A stretch of DNA of 64,000 nt from Alphaproteobacteria bacterium (GCA_020049775.1 JAGVLO010000008.1:147790-211789), one strand, 5' to 3'. Numbered from the stretch's first letter, positions 35,919 to 44,567 are shown. Numbers and translations are program-made. Notes: generated by a model not told the origin, from the letters alone.

Positions 35919-35988
35919 CCCTTTTTAAAGGGGTCACAGGCCGGTTAACGTAAGCCACACCGGAATGTTTTCTGTTTTTCAGTGGCTT
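35919..35988 (+). promoter_or_regulatory. Structured leader of the rpsF operon, possible S6:S18 autoregulatory element
   Basis: The 326-bp gap between fabD and rpsF (35684-36009) holds no gene. Near its end there is a 7-bp stem, AAGCCAC (35952-35958) with GTGGCTT (35982-35988), ending six bases before the AGGAG of rpsF. A second pairing, CCGGT (35941-35945) with ACCGG (35959-35963), crosses the first, so the two together would form a pseudoknot. A CCCTTT/AAAGGG hairpin lies at 35919-35932. Leaders that bind the S6:S18 complex through a CCG trinucleotide are known upstream of rpsF in many bacteria. A CCG occurs at 35960-35962, but the match to that motif is inferred. Confidence 0.45.
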
Positions 35989-36009
35989 GAATCAGGAGTT
36001 TACAAGAAT

Positions 36010-36411
36010 ATGCCGTTGTATGAAAGCACGTTTATCACTCGTCAGGATCTGTCCCGTCAGGACATCAGCAAGCTGACCGACAATTTCTCTGCCATCATTG
36101 AGCAGGGCGGCGGCAAGGTCGTGAAGAACGAATATTGGGGTCTGCGCAATTTTGCATACCGCATCAACAAGAGTCGCAAAGGACATTACTCCATGCTGGC
36201 CATTGATGCGCCCGCCGCAGCCATCAAGGAAATGGAACGCAACATGAGCATCAATGAAGATGTGGTCCGTTCGCTCACCGTTCGTGTGGAAGAAATCGAG
36301 GAAGGGCCATCCGCGATGATGCAGCAGTCACGTTCACGCGATGAAGGCTACCCGTCGGCGGATATCGAAGCCATCGAACCCGTCGTCGTTAGCGAAGAAA
36401 CCATCAATTAA
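36010..36411 (+). CDS. rpsF: 30S ribosomal protein S6
   Basis: This 133-residue ribosomal protein begins [19 protein letters not shown]. It contains the conserved segment [21 protein letters not shown] with the RNP-like [11 protein letters not shown] strand. The ATG at 36010 is chosen because of family alignment and AGGAG at 35994-35998; a longer frame from 35965 is rejected. The acidic C-terminal tail is usual. It is the first gene of the operon with rpsR, the DUF2232 gene and rplI. Confidence 0.97.
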   Translation: MPLYESTFITRQDLSRQDISKLTDNFSAIIEQGGGKVVKNEYWGLRNFAYRINKSRKGHYSMLAIDAPAAAIKEMERNMSINEDVVRSLTVRVEEIEEGPSAMMQQSRSRDEGYPSADIEAIEPVVVSEETIN

Positions 36412-36425
36412 TAGGAAATATCCCC

Positions 36426-36683
36426 ATGGAAAAAGCAGCACAGGACAGCGCAGGCCCAGGCCGCAAAGTTTTCTTCCGCCGCAAGAAAACCTGCCCACTC
36501 ACCGGCACCAACGCACCGAAGATTGACTATAAGGACGTTAAGCTCCTTTCGCGTTTCATCTCCGAGCGTGGCAAGATTTTGCCTAGCCGTATTACTTCCG
36601 TATCACACAAGAAACAGCGCGTGTTGGCCGCCGCTATTAAGCGCGCCCGCAATCTCGCATTGTTGCCTTTCGTTACTAAGTAA
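36426..36683 (+). CDS. rpsR: 30S ribosomal protein S18
   Basis: This 85-residue basic protein has the S18 signature: the segment [19 protein letters not shown], then [19 protein letters not shown] and [13 protein letters not shown]. The RRKKTCPL region near the N-terminus is typical of alphaproteobacterial S18. It follows rpsF by 14 bp. Confidence 0.97.
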   Translation: MEKAAQDSAGPGRKVFFRRKKTCPLTGTNAPKIDYKDVKLLSRFISERGKILPSRITSVSHKKQRVLAAAIKRARNLALLPFVTK

Positions 36684-36757
36684 AAGCGGGTTCGCGCACG
36701 TCTGCCAACCGGCAAGCCAAACTTAGTGCCATCAGGCAGCACCATCAAGGACGTTTT

Positions 36758-37693
36758 ATGTCCAAGCAACTGAAGTCCGTATTTATTGCCGGTATTCTTG
36801 CCGCGCTGATCTTCATTTGCATTCTGATGCTCGGCCTTGGCGTCGTCTTTATGTTTCTGCCTACCTTGCCGCTTTTCTACCTTGGCCTACAGGGTATCCG
36901 GCAAGCTCCGCTGCGCGCCACTGCAATTGCCACGCTTATTATCCTGTTCACGATCGGCATTTCATCGGCTATCGTATTTTTCCTGTTTTTTGCCCTGCCC
37001 GCCTGCCATATCAGCAACCTAAGTATGCGCTGGCGACCCACAGAAGACGGTATGAACAAAGACTGGTTTCCTGTCGCCTATATCTTTACTAACCTTGCGC
37101 TCTATGCTGCTGCCTTCATCGCTATCACTACACTTTATTATTCCGGAACCCCCGGTGGCCTGCCTGAAATCATGGGCCAAAATATCCGCGAAACCTTCAA
37201 GGATCTCGGGGATGAATATGCCGATGTCGTCGAGTTGATGGCACGCGACTGGTCGTTCTTCGTGTTTCCTGTCACTATCTGGCTGTGGGCCATCGGGTTA
37301 TTTGTGCATGCGTGGCTGGCCAACCGCCTGCTGGCAAAAAACAAACTCAATATGCGGCCCGATTTCGCCATTCATGTATTTACCATGCCCGGCTGGATGC
37401 TCTACCTTCTGGCGCTTAGTGCGCTGGCCTCGCTGATTGGCAGCCCGTCCATGCAGTTTTTGGGGAAAGCCTGCCTTATTACCCTGCTTTTGCCTTATTT
37501 TTTCTTAGGAGCGGCACTTACGCACCGACATAGCCAGAAATGGCCCAGCCGTAAATTTTTCCTGTTTTTTCTGTATTTTATGATGTTCAGCCAGCTTTGG
37601 CCGGCACTGGCCATGGCCGCAGTTGGCATTGGTTATCAGGTTAAAAACCTAAACAAACGCTTGCCTCAGGGCGGAAGTTCGTCTAATAACTAG
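36758..37693 (+). CDS. DUF2232 membrane protein
   Basis: This 311-residue polytopic membrane protein has about eight hydrophobic helices, starting with VFIAGILAALIFICILMLGL. The RAPLRATAIA-like segment (RQAPLRATAIATL) and the overall helix pattern match DUF2232 (YybS-like) proteins. Alphaproteobacteria usually carry such a gene between rpsR and rplI, as here. The function is unknown; the family is sometimes compared with membrane transport components. Confidence 0.8.
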   Translation: MSKQLKSVFIAGILAALIFICILMLGLGVVFMFLPTLPLFYLGLQGIRQAPLRATAIATLIILFTIGISSAIVFFLFFALPACHISNLSMRWRPTEDGMNKDWFPVAYIFTNLALYAAAFIAITTLYYSGTPGGLPEIMGQNIRETFKDLGDEYADVVELMARDWSFFVFPVTIWLWAIGLFVHAWLANRLLAKNKLNMRPDFAIHVFTMPGWMLYLLALSALASLIGSPSMQFLGKACLITLLLPYFFLGAALTHRHSQKWPSRKFFLFFLYFMMFSQLWPALAMAAVGIGYQVKNLNKRLPQGGSSSNN

Positions 37694-37742
37694 CTCCCTT
37701 AAATTTTGGCCTCAAAAGCCCTTATAATCAGGAGTAAAGACC

Positions 37743-38201
37743 ATGGAAGTAATTTTGCTTGAACGGATTGCCCGTCTTGGTGGCGTAGGCGATGTAGTTA
37801 AGGTTCGCGATGGCTATGGCCGCAACTTCCTTATCCCGGAGAAAAAAGCGCTGCGTGCAAGCGAAACTAATAAAAAGGTGTTCGAAGAACGCCGCCACAT
37901 TATCGAACAGCAGAATGCTGAAGCGAAAGCTGCAGCAGAAGTTAAGGCAAAGAAGCTGGAAGGCGTTAAAATAACGCTCGTACGCCAGGCCAGTCAGGAA
38001 GGCAAGCTGTATGGTTCTGTTACCGTGCGTGACATTGCCGATGCACTGGAAGAAGCAGGCCACGAAGTGCCAAGAAGCCAGATTGTTATGTCCGGCACCA
38101 TCAAGACCACTGGCGAGTACACTGTGCGCATTACTATGCACGCTGAAGTTATCATACAGGTTGCTGTAAACGTTGTCCGTCTCGAGACCGAAGCCGCATA
38201 A
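37743..38201 (+). CDS. rplI: 50S ribosomal protein L9
   Basis: The 152-residue protein starts with the L9 signature MEVILLERIARLGGVGDVVKVRDGYGRNFLIP, which includes the RNA-binding N-domain. The long connecting helix (about 40-75) and a C-domain containing GKLYGSVTVRDIADAL follow. A predicted rho-independent terminator lies 20 bp downstream, closing the rpsF operon. AGGAG precedes the start. Confidence 0.97.
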   Translation: MEVILLERIARLGGVGDVVKVRDGYGRNFLIPEKKALRASETNKKVFEERRHIIEQQNAEAKAAAEVKAKKLEGVKITLVRQASQEGKLYGSVTVRDIADALEEAGHEVPRSQIVMSGTIKTTGEYTVRITMHAEVIIQVAVNVVRLETEAA

Positions 38202-38220
38202 TGTAATAAATATTATACAA

Positions 38221-38249
38221 AAAGGCAGCTGCAAGGCTGTCTTTTTTAT
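38221..38249 (+). terminator. Rho-independent terminator after rplI
   Basis: AAGGCAGC and GCTGTCTT form a 7-8 bp stem with one G-T pair and a TGCAAG-type loop. A run of six T follows. Confidence 0.7.
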
Positions 38250-38262
38250 TTTGGACAATATA

Positions 38263-38469
38263 ATGCGTTTTTATTTCCTACCCGCAATTTTATTATTGAT
38301 GCTCGCGATTGGAGCGTGCGCAGAGCAAACCACCGCCATCGACTGGAACCGTATGCGTTACGCGGACTCTTCTGCGTACTCCGGTTGCCACAGCCTTAGC
38401 GAATGTTCCGAAGGCCATAGTGGCATGAATAATCGTGGCGGCATACACAGTCACAGTAAAGGCCGTTAA
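38263..38469 (+). CDS. Possible small lipoprotein
   Basis: The 68-residue product begins MRFYFLPAILLLMLAIGACAEQ, a short signal peptide ending in a plausible lipobox (IGAC). The mature part is polar and rich in Ser, His and Gly (GGIHSHSKGR). No Shine-Dalgarno is visible, and a terminator lies only 14 bp upstream, so expression is uncertain. I recognise no family. Confidence 0.45.
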   Translation: MRFYFLPAILLLMLAIGACAEQTTAIDWNRMRYADSSAYSGCHSLSECSEGHSGMNNRGGIHSHSKGR

Positions 38470-38512
38470 TCTAAAGCCTTACGCCCCTGAAATACACATC
38501 TGAAATATAAAT

Positions 38513-38541
38513 TTGCCCCGCCCGTTAAACCCTGTTAATTT
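38513..38541 (+). promoter_or_regulatory. Predicted promoter of dnaB with almost no leader
   Basis: TTGCCC (38513-38518) and TAATTT (38536-38541) are separated by 17 bp. The dnaB ATG is at 38551, nine bases after the -10, so the transcript would carry a leader of zero to three bases. Confidence 0.45.
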
Positions 38542-38550
38542 GTTTGGGCT

Positions 38551-40044
38551 ATGACATCCCTTCTTATGAATGCTAACCCCGAACTGCTCGCAAACGATGC
38601 AGGCATTGAAACGCCGTATCGCGAAGCGCCTTGCAATATCGAAGCCGAACAGGCGCTGCTCGGCGCATTGCTGGTGAATAACGACACCCTGCAGCATATC
38701 GGTGACAAACTGCGCGCGCAGCATTTCTACGAACCGTTGCACCAGCGCATTTTTGAAGCTATCCAGAAATTCAATGACAAGGGCCTTATCGCTAACCCTG
38801 TTACGCTCAAACATTATTTTGATCAGGATGCAGCGCTGGCAGATATCGGCGGCGGCGCCTACCTCGCCAAGCTCGCAGGCGCTGCCATCACCGTGTTCAA
38901 TATCGCTGACTACAGCGAAATGATTTATGACCTCGCACTCAAGCGTGAACTCATCATGCTGGGCGAAGAAGTGGTCAACGTCGCCTACCTGCATAAAATT
39001 GATATTCCGGCGCAGGAGCAAATCGAAAGCGCCGAACAAAAGCTGTTCAATCTGTCATTGGAAGGCACGGGCGACAAAGGCTTCAAAGCCATCCGTCATT
39101 CCGTCATCAATGCCATCAAGAACGCAGAAAACGCCTTCCGCAACAGCGGTCTTTCCGGCCTTACCACCGGTTTGAATGACCTCAATAACCTGCTGGGCGG
39201 ACTGCAGCGCTCCGACCTCCTGATTCTCGCCGGACGTCCCTCCATGGGTAAAACAGCACTGGCCGTGAACATCGCTTATAACGCCTGCCTTGCACTAGCC
39301 AAAGAAGCGCGCGACAAAAACATAAATGCCAAGGATTCTGGCAGCGTTGGTTTCTTCTCGCTGGAAATGTCGTCGGAACAATTATCCACACGTATGCTCT
39401 CCAGTGCCAGCGCCATTAATTCCGCCAAAATTATCCACGGTAAAATTTCGTCTGACGATTTCGCGCATCTGGTGCGCGTCAGCAATGAAATGTCGCAGCT
39501 TCCCTTTTTCATCGATGATACCCCCGCCCTTTCCATCTCCGGACTGCGTACCCGCGCGCGGCGCCTGAAGCGCTTGCATAACCTGAAGCTGCTGGTGGTT
39601 GACTATCTGCAGCTCGTACGCGGCAACACATCATTGTCGATGAACAACCGCGTGCAGGAAGTATCGGAAATCACACAAGGCCTGAAGGCCATTGCCAAAG
39701 AACTTGATATACCTGTCATTGCATTGTCACAACTTTCACGCGCCGTAGAACAACGCGATGACAAGCGCCCGCTTCTGTCGGACCTGCGCGAATCAGGTTC
39801 TATTGAGCAGGATGCCGACGTGGTGATGTTCATTTACCATGAGGAATATTATATGTCACGCCGCGAACCTCAGCCCGGCACCGACAAATATACCGAATGG
39901 CAAAATGATATGGAGAAAGTGCATAACGTCGCCGAAGTAATCGTAGCCAAGCACCGTAACGGCCCCATCGGAAACGTTAAACTGCGCTTCGATAGCAACC
40001 TCACCCAGTTCGACAATCTTGCAGAAGGTTATTCACCACACTGA
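38551..40044 (+). CDS. dnaB: Replicative DNA helicase
   Basis: This 497-residue hexameric helicase has an N-terminal DnaB domain (NIEAEQALLGALLVNNDTL) and a RecA-like C-terminal domain. Walker A is GRPSMGKTALAVNIAYNA, Walker B is LKLLVVDYLQLV, and the DnaB signature is ALSQLSRAVEQRDDKRPLLSDLRESGSIEQDADVVMF in positions near 385-425. No intein or truncation is seen. The stop overlaps the alr start as TGATG. No Shine-Dalgarno is visible before the ATG. Confidence 0.95.
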   Translation: MTSLLMNANPELLANDAGIETPYREAPCNIEAEQALLGALLVNNDTLQHIGDKLRAQHFYEPLHQRIFEAIQKFNDKGLIANPVTLKHYFDQDAALADIGGGAYLAKLAGAAITVFNIADYSEMIYDLALKRELIMLGEEVVNVAYLHKIDIPAQEQIESAEQKLFNLSLEGTGDKGFKAIRHSVINAIKNAENAFRNSGLSGLTTGLNDLNNLLGGLQRSDLLILAGRPSMGKTALAVNIAYNACLALAKEARDKNINAKDSGSVGFFSLEMSSEQLSTRMLSSASAINSAKIIHGKISSDDFAHLVRVSNEMSQLPFFIDDTPALSISGLRTRARRLKRLHNLKLLVVDYLQLVRGNTSLSMNNRVQEVSEITQGLKAIAKELDIPVIALSQLSRAVEQRDDKRPLLSDLRESGSIEQDADVVMFIYHEEYYMSRREPQPGTDKYTEWQNDMEKVHNVAEVIVAKHRNGPIGNVKLRFDSNLTQFDNLAEGYSPH

Positions 40045-41102
40045 TGCAGCCCACACTTGCTGTTGACCTTAAAGCACTCTGTTCTAATTACCGCTTGCTA
40101 CGCGCGCGGCACGAGCGTCAATCCTGCTCCGCTGTCGTAAAAGCCAATGCTTACGGCCTTGGTGTTGCCGAGGTCAGCAAGGCATTATGGAGGGAAGGCT
40201 GCCGCGAATTTTTTGTCGCCACCCTCGTAGAAGCCACCGAGCTGCGCACAATCCTGCCGCAAGCGACCATTGCTGTATTCAACGGTTTGCCCGCAGGCGA
40301 GGAAATTGCATTCATCGAGCATAAGCTCTACCCTGTACTCAACAACACAGGGCAGGCCGAGCGCTGGCTGAAAGCGTCTGACTCGGCGCCCGCCATCCTG
40401 CATATAGACACCGGCATGACGCGCCTTGGTTTCACCCAGCCGGAGCTGGCAACCTTTGTCGAAAAGCACGGCGATTTTGCTTCGAAGCGCGTAGCGCTGC
40501 TGATGAGCCATCTCGCCTGCGCCAATGAACCAGCGCATAACAAAAATGCCGAACAGCTGGAGCGCTTCAAAGACGCAAAGAAATTATTGCCCAAGGCACG
40601 TGGCAGCCTGTGCAATTCATCCGGCCTGTTTCTGAATGCTGATTTTCATTACGACCTCGCGCGCCCCGGCTGCGCACTGTACGGCATCAACCCGACAGAA
40701 CACATAAATCCGATGCAGCATGTCGCCACCCTGTCTGCGCCATTGCTGCAGGTACGCACCTTAGATCGCAACGAAGCAATCGGGTACGAAGCTACCTACA
40801 ATGCCAAACAAGGAAGTCGCATTGCCATCACGTCGCTGGGATATGCCGATGGGTGGATGCGCTGCCTGAGCAATAACAGCTACGCTTATATATGCGGGCA
40901 GCGTGCGCCAGTGGCAGGGCGTATTTCCATGGACATGGTCGCGCTGGATGTGAGTGTATTACCAGAGGCATCGCTGGCAGAAAACGCACGCGCGGAGTTC
41001 ATCAATCTCCAGCAACCGGTAGATGTCATTGCCAAGGTCTGCAATACAATTGGCTACGAAATTTTTACTCGTTTGGGACGGCGCGTTGAAAGAAAATATT
41101 AA
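40044..41102 (+). CDS. alr: Alanine racemase
   Basis: This 352-residue PLP enzyme supplies D-alanine for peptidoglycan. The PLP lysine is in SAVVKANAYGLGV near the N-terminus. The racemase tyrosine region is IGYEATYNAKQGSRIAITSLGYADGW, and the substrate-binding segment is VAGRISMDMVALDV. Length is typical. It is translationally coupled to dnaB. Confidence 0.94.
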   Translation: MQPTLAVDLKALCSNYRLLRARHERQSCSAVVKANAYGLGVAEVSKALWREGCREFFVATLVEATELRTILPQATIAVFNGLPAGEEIAFIEHKLYPVLNNTGQAERWLKASDSAPAILHIDTGMTRLGFTQPELATFVEKHGDFASKRVALLMSHLACANEPAHNKNAEQLERFKDAKKLLPKARGSLCNSSGLFLNADFHYDLARPGCALYGINPTEHINPMQHVATLSAPLLQVRTLDRNEAIGYEATYNAKQGSRIAITSLGYADGWMRCLSNNSYAYICGQRAPVAGRISMDMVALDVSVLPEASLAENARAEFINLQQPVDVIAKVCNTIGYEIFTRLGRRVERKY

Positions 41103-41128
41103 ATATAAAACAATATGTTAATATTTTT
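41093..41128 (+). terminator. Weak terminator candidate after alr
   Basis: AAAATATTAA (41093-41102) pairs perfectly with TTAATATTTT (41118-41127), then one more T. The stem is all A-T and includes the alr stop codon, so its strength is doubtful. Confidence 0.3.
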
Positions 41129-41162
41129 CTCCACAGGTCATTAACCATTTTTTAATACAATC

Positions 41163-41192
41163 TTAACAATCCACACACAGCCTGTGTATTAT
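41163..41192 (+). promoter_or_regulatory. Predicted promoter with internal dyad upstream of the XRE-like orphan
   Basis: TTAACA (41163-41168) and TATTAT (41187-41192) are separated by 18 bp. The dyad ACACAG-C-CTGTGT (41175-41187) fills the spacer, the classical place for a repressor operator. Confidence 0.5.
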
Positions 41193-41236
41193 ACTGGCCT
41201 GCATATTTACATTTACCCTATTTCAGGAGTACTGCA

Positions 41237-42946
41237 ATGCTGCCAGCAATTGATGACATTTCATACGGATTTGGTGCAACACTAGTATCCGCGATGGACG
41301 CCCGCGAGCTGTCACGCGTACAATTAAAAAACGCACTAAACACCATTGGCCAGCGTGAAAGCGTCGGTTTGCAGCAGGAAATGGAACGTAGCCGCGCAGC
41401 AGCAGCCAAACGCGTAGAAGAACTTGAGCAGGCAAAGAAAGATGCCGAGGCTCTCAAAACCATCACAGCAAAAGATATCCGCCGCTGGGAAGAAGATGAC
41501 GCCAACGTCAGCCCCACAGCGCTCAACGCCATTATAGAAGTGCTTAACAGCCATAAAACCCTGACCACCGATGAAATCGACCAGCTGCGTGAACGTGCCG
41601 AACGTTTGAACGAGCTGGTGGAAAAAGGCCATAAGCCGCAAAAAGACAAATTCAGCTCTCTGCTGAAAGATTTGATGGACGACCGCGATATTGGCCGCCC
41701 GCAACTGGCAACGGCTCTTGTCGCCGCCGCATCACCGGATAAGCTGAATGAAGAACTGACAAGCGCACGCCAGCAAGCAGATGCCGCGTCACAACCGGTT
41801 GCAACCAAAAGCTACAGCATCACCCTGCGCCGCAATAGCACCTCGCAGGATTTGCAGATTATCAACCTCATCCCCGGAAGTATCACCGCCGAGCATATGC
41901 ACCTTATTGAAGCAGGCGCACTGCCATCACCCGACCTCTACGACTTACTGAGAAAAGGCTTAGAAGAAACCAAGATGCTGGAAACGCACGAAGCAAAAGA
42001 TTTCGACCGCAACTATGCAAAACTGCGTGAAACCGCTACCCACACAAATGTTGTCACTGTAACCGAAAGCGTTGCGACCACACCCATGCCGGATGAGGCA
42101 AATGATGTAGTGGTTATTCCAGTCAATGCTACCGACATTACTATGGACGTCGGCGCCACACCCACCACTCCCCCAAGTCTGGCGGCAAACCTTGGCCTTG
42201 CGCCCAGAAAACATACGGAACGCAAGACACCCGGAATAGATCTTACCGATCCGGTCACGCGATACACCGAAGCTTATATGCGTGTCTTTACCGATATGAA
42301 TCTTGTGCCGCCACCTTCTGAAGACGGGAAGGAAAACAACGGCGCACGCACCGATCTTGCCGACCGTGCCTTTGGCATCAGCGGCAAAGCCACCATGGCT
42401 CCCGACCCGGTGCGTACGCTGCACCCAAAACTGGTGCGCATGCTGCGCCCGCTGACCTTTGATAAAGTCAGTGACGAGGTGCTGGATAATATAGGCTCCA
42501 CCCGTATCAGGGAAAATCTTGTACGCCTCAACGAGGCCATTGATGGGCTGCGCGATCATGTATTCAACCATTCACGCGCAGGCATCGACACAAAATTTGC
42601 CCTCGGTGAAGCCAAGCGCTGGCTGCTGCAGCATGGCGTCCGCAGCGACGGGGAGATAAGGTCGCTGAATAACGGCGATTCGCTGGATGAAATGGTTACG
42701 CCGCATGAACTAAAGAAAAATATGGATGTACCAGAGCAAATGAAGCGTTTTGCCACCCGCCTGCAGGCACAATATCCGAAGGTAGCAGAGGAAGGCACAC
42801 AAACCCCCATGGAGCTTGTCAGCTTCGGCCGCGAGGCAACGAGGCTACAGGATTACTATAGGGGCCTGTACCAACGTTTTAATTCGCAACTTGAACAATT
42901 GCAGGCTGATCGCACCATCGGCAGGTTTGCTGGCAGCACGAGTTAA
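41237..42946 (+). CDS. Orphan 569-aa protein with two split XRE-like helix-turn-helix repeats
   Basis: I do not recognise a family for the whole protein. It is soluble, highly charged and without signal peptide. Two segments at 12-34 and 139-161 share 10 of 23 positions, including DxR/DR, RxQL and AL. Each is followed after an insert (about 41 and 54 residues) by a segment starting ITA (76-105 and 216-248). Those segments contain RWEEDDANVSP and LIEAGALPSPDL, like the helix 3 to helix 4 part of XRE domains. The first insert is a coiled coil rich in Glu, Ala and Lys. Residues 260-380 are low in complexity; the C-terminal 190 residues are helical. AGGAG precedes the ATG. It stands alone between alr and mlaE. 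A regulator or a structural DNA-binding protein is inferred. Confidence 0.75.
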   Translation: MLPAIDDISYGFGATLVSAMDARELSRVQLKNALNTIGQRESVGLQQEMERSRAAAAKRVEELEQAKKDAEALKTITAKDIRRWEEDDANVSPTALNAIIEVLNSHKTLTTDEIDQLRERAERLNELVEKGHKPQKDKFSSLLKDLMDDRDIGRPQLATALVAAASPDKLNEELTSARQQADAASQPVATKSYSITLRRNSTSQDLQIINLIPGSITAEHMHLIEAGALPSPDLYDLLRKGLEETKMLETHEAKDFDRNYAKLRETATHTNVVTVTESVATTPMPDEANDVVVIPVNATDITMDVGATPTTPPSLAANLGLAPRKHTERKTPGIDLTDPVTRYTEAYMRVFTDMNLVPPPSEDGKENNGARTDLADRAFGISGKATMAPDPVRTLHPKLVRMLRPLTFDKVSDEVLDNIGSTRIRENLVRLNEAIDGLRDHVFNHSRAGIDTKFALGEAKRWLLQHGVRSDGEIRSLNNGDSLDEMVTPHELKKNMDVPEQMKRFATRLQAQYPKVAEEGTQTPMELVSFGREATRLQDYYRGLYQRFNSQLEQLQADRTIGRFAGSTS

Positions 42947-42958
42947 GCGGCTTACCAT

Positions 42959-42987
42959 TTGAGCTTACGAGACCATTTACATTTAAT
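42959..42987 (+). promoter_or_regulatory. Predicted promoter of mlaE-mlaF
   Basis: TTGAGC (42959-42964) and TTTAAT (42982-42987) are separated by 17 bp, 24 bases before the mlaE ATG. Confidence 0.45.
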
Positions 42988-43011
42988 CGCGGGTAGCGTA
43001 AAACTGGGCGC

Positions 43012-43785
43012 ATGAATTTTTTTGCCCCTATCGGACGTGTGTTTTTACGCTTCCTTGCGGCTGTTGGCCGCGTGGTTTTGTTCGTATGGGCATGTTTCAA
43101 CGGCTTTTTCCGCCCGCCTTTTTACACCAAGCAGCTGCTTCGCCAGCTGATTGAAATCGGCTATTACTCGCTGCCGGTCGTAGGCCTTACCGCCCTGTTC
43201 ACCGGAGCGGTTCTGGCGCTGCAAAGCTATTCCGGTTTTTCACGTTTTAATGCCGAAAGCTCGATTGCCATTGTGGTCGTGCTTTCCATCACCCGCGAAC
43301 TTGGCCCCGTCATGGCAGGCCTGATGGTGGCCGGACGCATCGGCGCGTCCTACGCCGCCGAAATAGGCACCATGCGCGTCACCGAGCAAATCGACGCGCT
43401 GACCACCCTGTCCACCGACCCGCATAAATATCTTGTATTGCCGCGCCTGCTGGCTGGCCTGTTGATGCTGCCTTGCCTCGTGCTGATTGCCGACATTATC
43501 GGCGTATTCGGCGGCTATCTTGTTTCCATCCATGTGCTGGATTTTGCACCCGGACCATATCTTAAAAGCACGTTCGATTTTCTGGAGACCAAAGACGTCG
43601 TCTCCGGCCTTATCAAGGCTTCGGCTTTCGGCTTTATCATCACACTGATGGGCTGCTACCACGGCTTCCACTCGCGCGGCGGCGCGCAGGGCGTAGGTGC
43701 GGCCACCACCCATGCGGTTGTTTCCGCCTCGATACTCATATTGCTTGCCAACTATTTCCTCACTGCCGTGCTGTTTGCCAAATGA
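43012..43785 (+). CDS. mlaE: MlaE-type ABC transporter permease
   Basis: This 257-residue inner-membrane permease belongs to the Mla/Mce family, which moves phospholipids between membranes. It has the family motifs SYSGFSRFNAESSIAIVVVL, RELGPVMAGLMVAGRIGASYAAEIGTMRVTEQIDAL and GCYHGFHSRGGAQGVGAATT, with five to six hydrophobic helices. The mlaF ATPase gene overlaps by 4 bp. No mlaD (MCE) gene follows within the window. Confidence 0.92.
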   Translation: MNFFAPIGRVFLRFLAAVGRVVLFVWACFNGFFRPPFYTKQLLRQLIEIGYYSLPVVGLTALFTGAVLALQSYSGFSRFNAESSIAIVVVLSITRELGPVMAGLMVAGRIGASYAAEIGTMRVTEQIDALTTLSTDPHKYLVLPRLLAGLLMLPCLVLIADIIGVFGGYLVSIHVLDFAPGPYLKSTFDFLETKDVVSGLIKASAFGFIITLMGCYHGFHSRGGAQGVGAATTHAVVSASILILLANYFLTAVLFAK

Positions 43786-44543
43786 CCGCGAAAATTGAAC
43801 TTAACGGTGTTTATAAAGCGTTCGGCCCCAAGAAGGTGCTGGAGGGCATCGACCTGTCGGTGCAAAAAGGCGAATCGCTGGTGGTTATCGGCGGCTCCGG
43901 CTCCGGCAAATCGGTGCTGATTAAAAGTGTGCTGGGCATTGTCACGCCCGACAGAGGCAGCATCAAGGTGGATGGCGAGGAAGTGACTGGCCTGTCCTTC
44001 CGCCAGCGCCAGCCCATCATCCGCAAATTCGGCATGTTGTTTCAGGGCGGTGCGCTGTTCGACAGTTTACCCGTGTGGGAGAACATCACCTTTGCGCTGT
44101 TGCAAAACAAACTCGTCACCCGCACGCAGGCCAGGGAACTGGCGGTGGAAAAACTCAAATCCGTTGGCCTTGGGCCGGACGTCGCCAAACTGTCACCATC
44201 AGAACTTTCCGGCGGTATGCAGAAACGCGTAGCACTTGCGCGTGCCATTGCCGCCAATCCTGAAATCATTTTTTTTGATGAACCGACCACCGGCCTTGAC
44301 CCCATCATGGCCGACGTCATCAACGATCTGATTGTCAAATGCTCGAAAGAGCTGGGCGCTACGACCGTTACCATCACGCACGACATGAGCAGCGTGCGCA
44401 AAATCGCCAGTCGCGTAGCGATGATTTATAAGGGCAAGCTCATCTGGCAGGGCGACGCCAAGGCCATCGATAATAGCGGAAGCCCGCATGTTGACCAGTT
44501 TGTGCATGGCCGCGCCGAAGGCCCGATTACGGCGGGCGTGTAG
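43782..44543 (+). CDS. mlaF: MlaF-type ABC transporter ATP-binding protein
   Basis: This 253-residue ATPase partner of MlaE has Walker A GGSGSGKSVLIKSVLG, signature LSGGMQKRVALARAI, Walker B IIFFDEPTTGLDP and H-loop ITHDMSSV. The SGS-G Walker motif followed by LGI is usual for MlaF. It overlaps the mlaE stop, so the two are co-translated. Substrate-binding components (MlaD, MlaC, MlaB) are not next to it; the next gene is convergent. Confidence 0.93.
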   Translation: MTAKIELNGVYKAFGPKKVLEGIDLSVQKGESLVVIGGSGSGKSVLIKSVLGIVTPDRGSIKVDGEEVTGLSFRQRQPIIRKFGMLFQGGALFDSLPVWENITFALLQNKLVTRTQARELAVEKLKSVGLGPDVAKLSPSELSGGMQKRVALARAIAANPEIIFFDEPTTGLDPIMADVINDLIVKCSKELGATTVTITHDMSSVRKIASRVAMIYKGKLIWQGDAKAIDNSGSPHVDQFVHGRAEGPITAGV

Positions 44544-44544
44544 T

Positions 44545-44567
44545 GATTAGCGTATTCTAATCTTTCT
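44545..44567 (+). terminator. Weak hairpin after mlaF
   Basis: GATTAG (44545-44550) and CTAATC (44557-44562) form a perfect 6-bp stem with a 6-base loop, followed by TTTCTTT. It overlaps the stop of the convergent 53-aa gene, so it might serve either direction. Confidence 0.35.
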
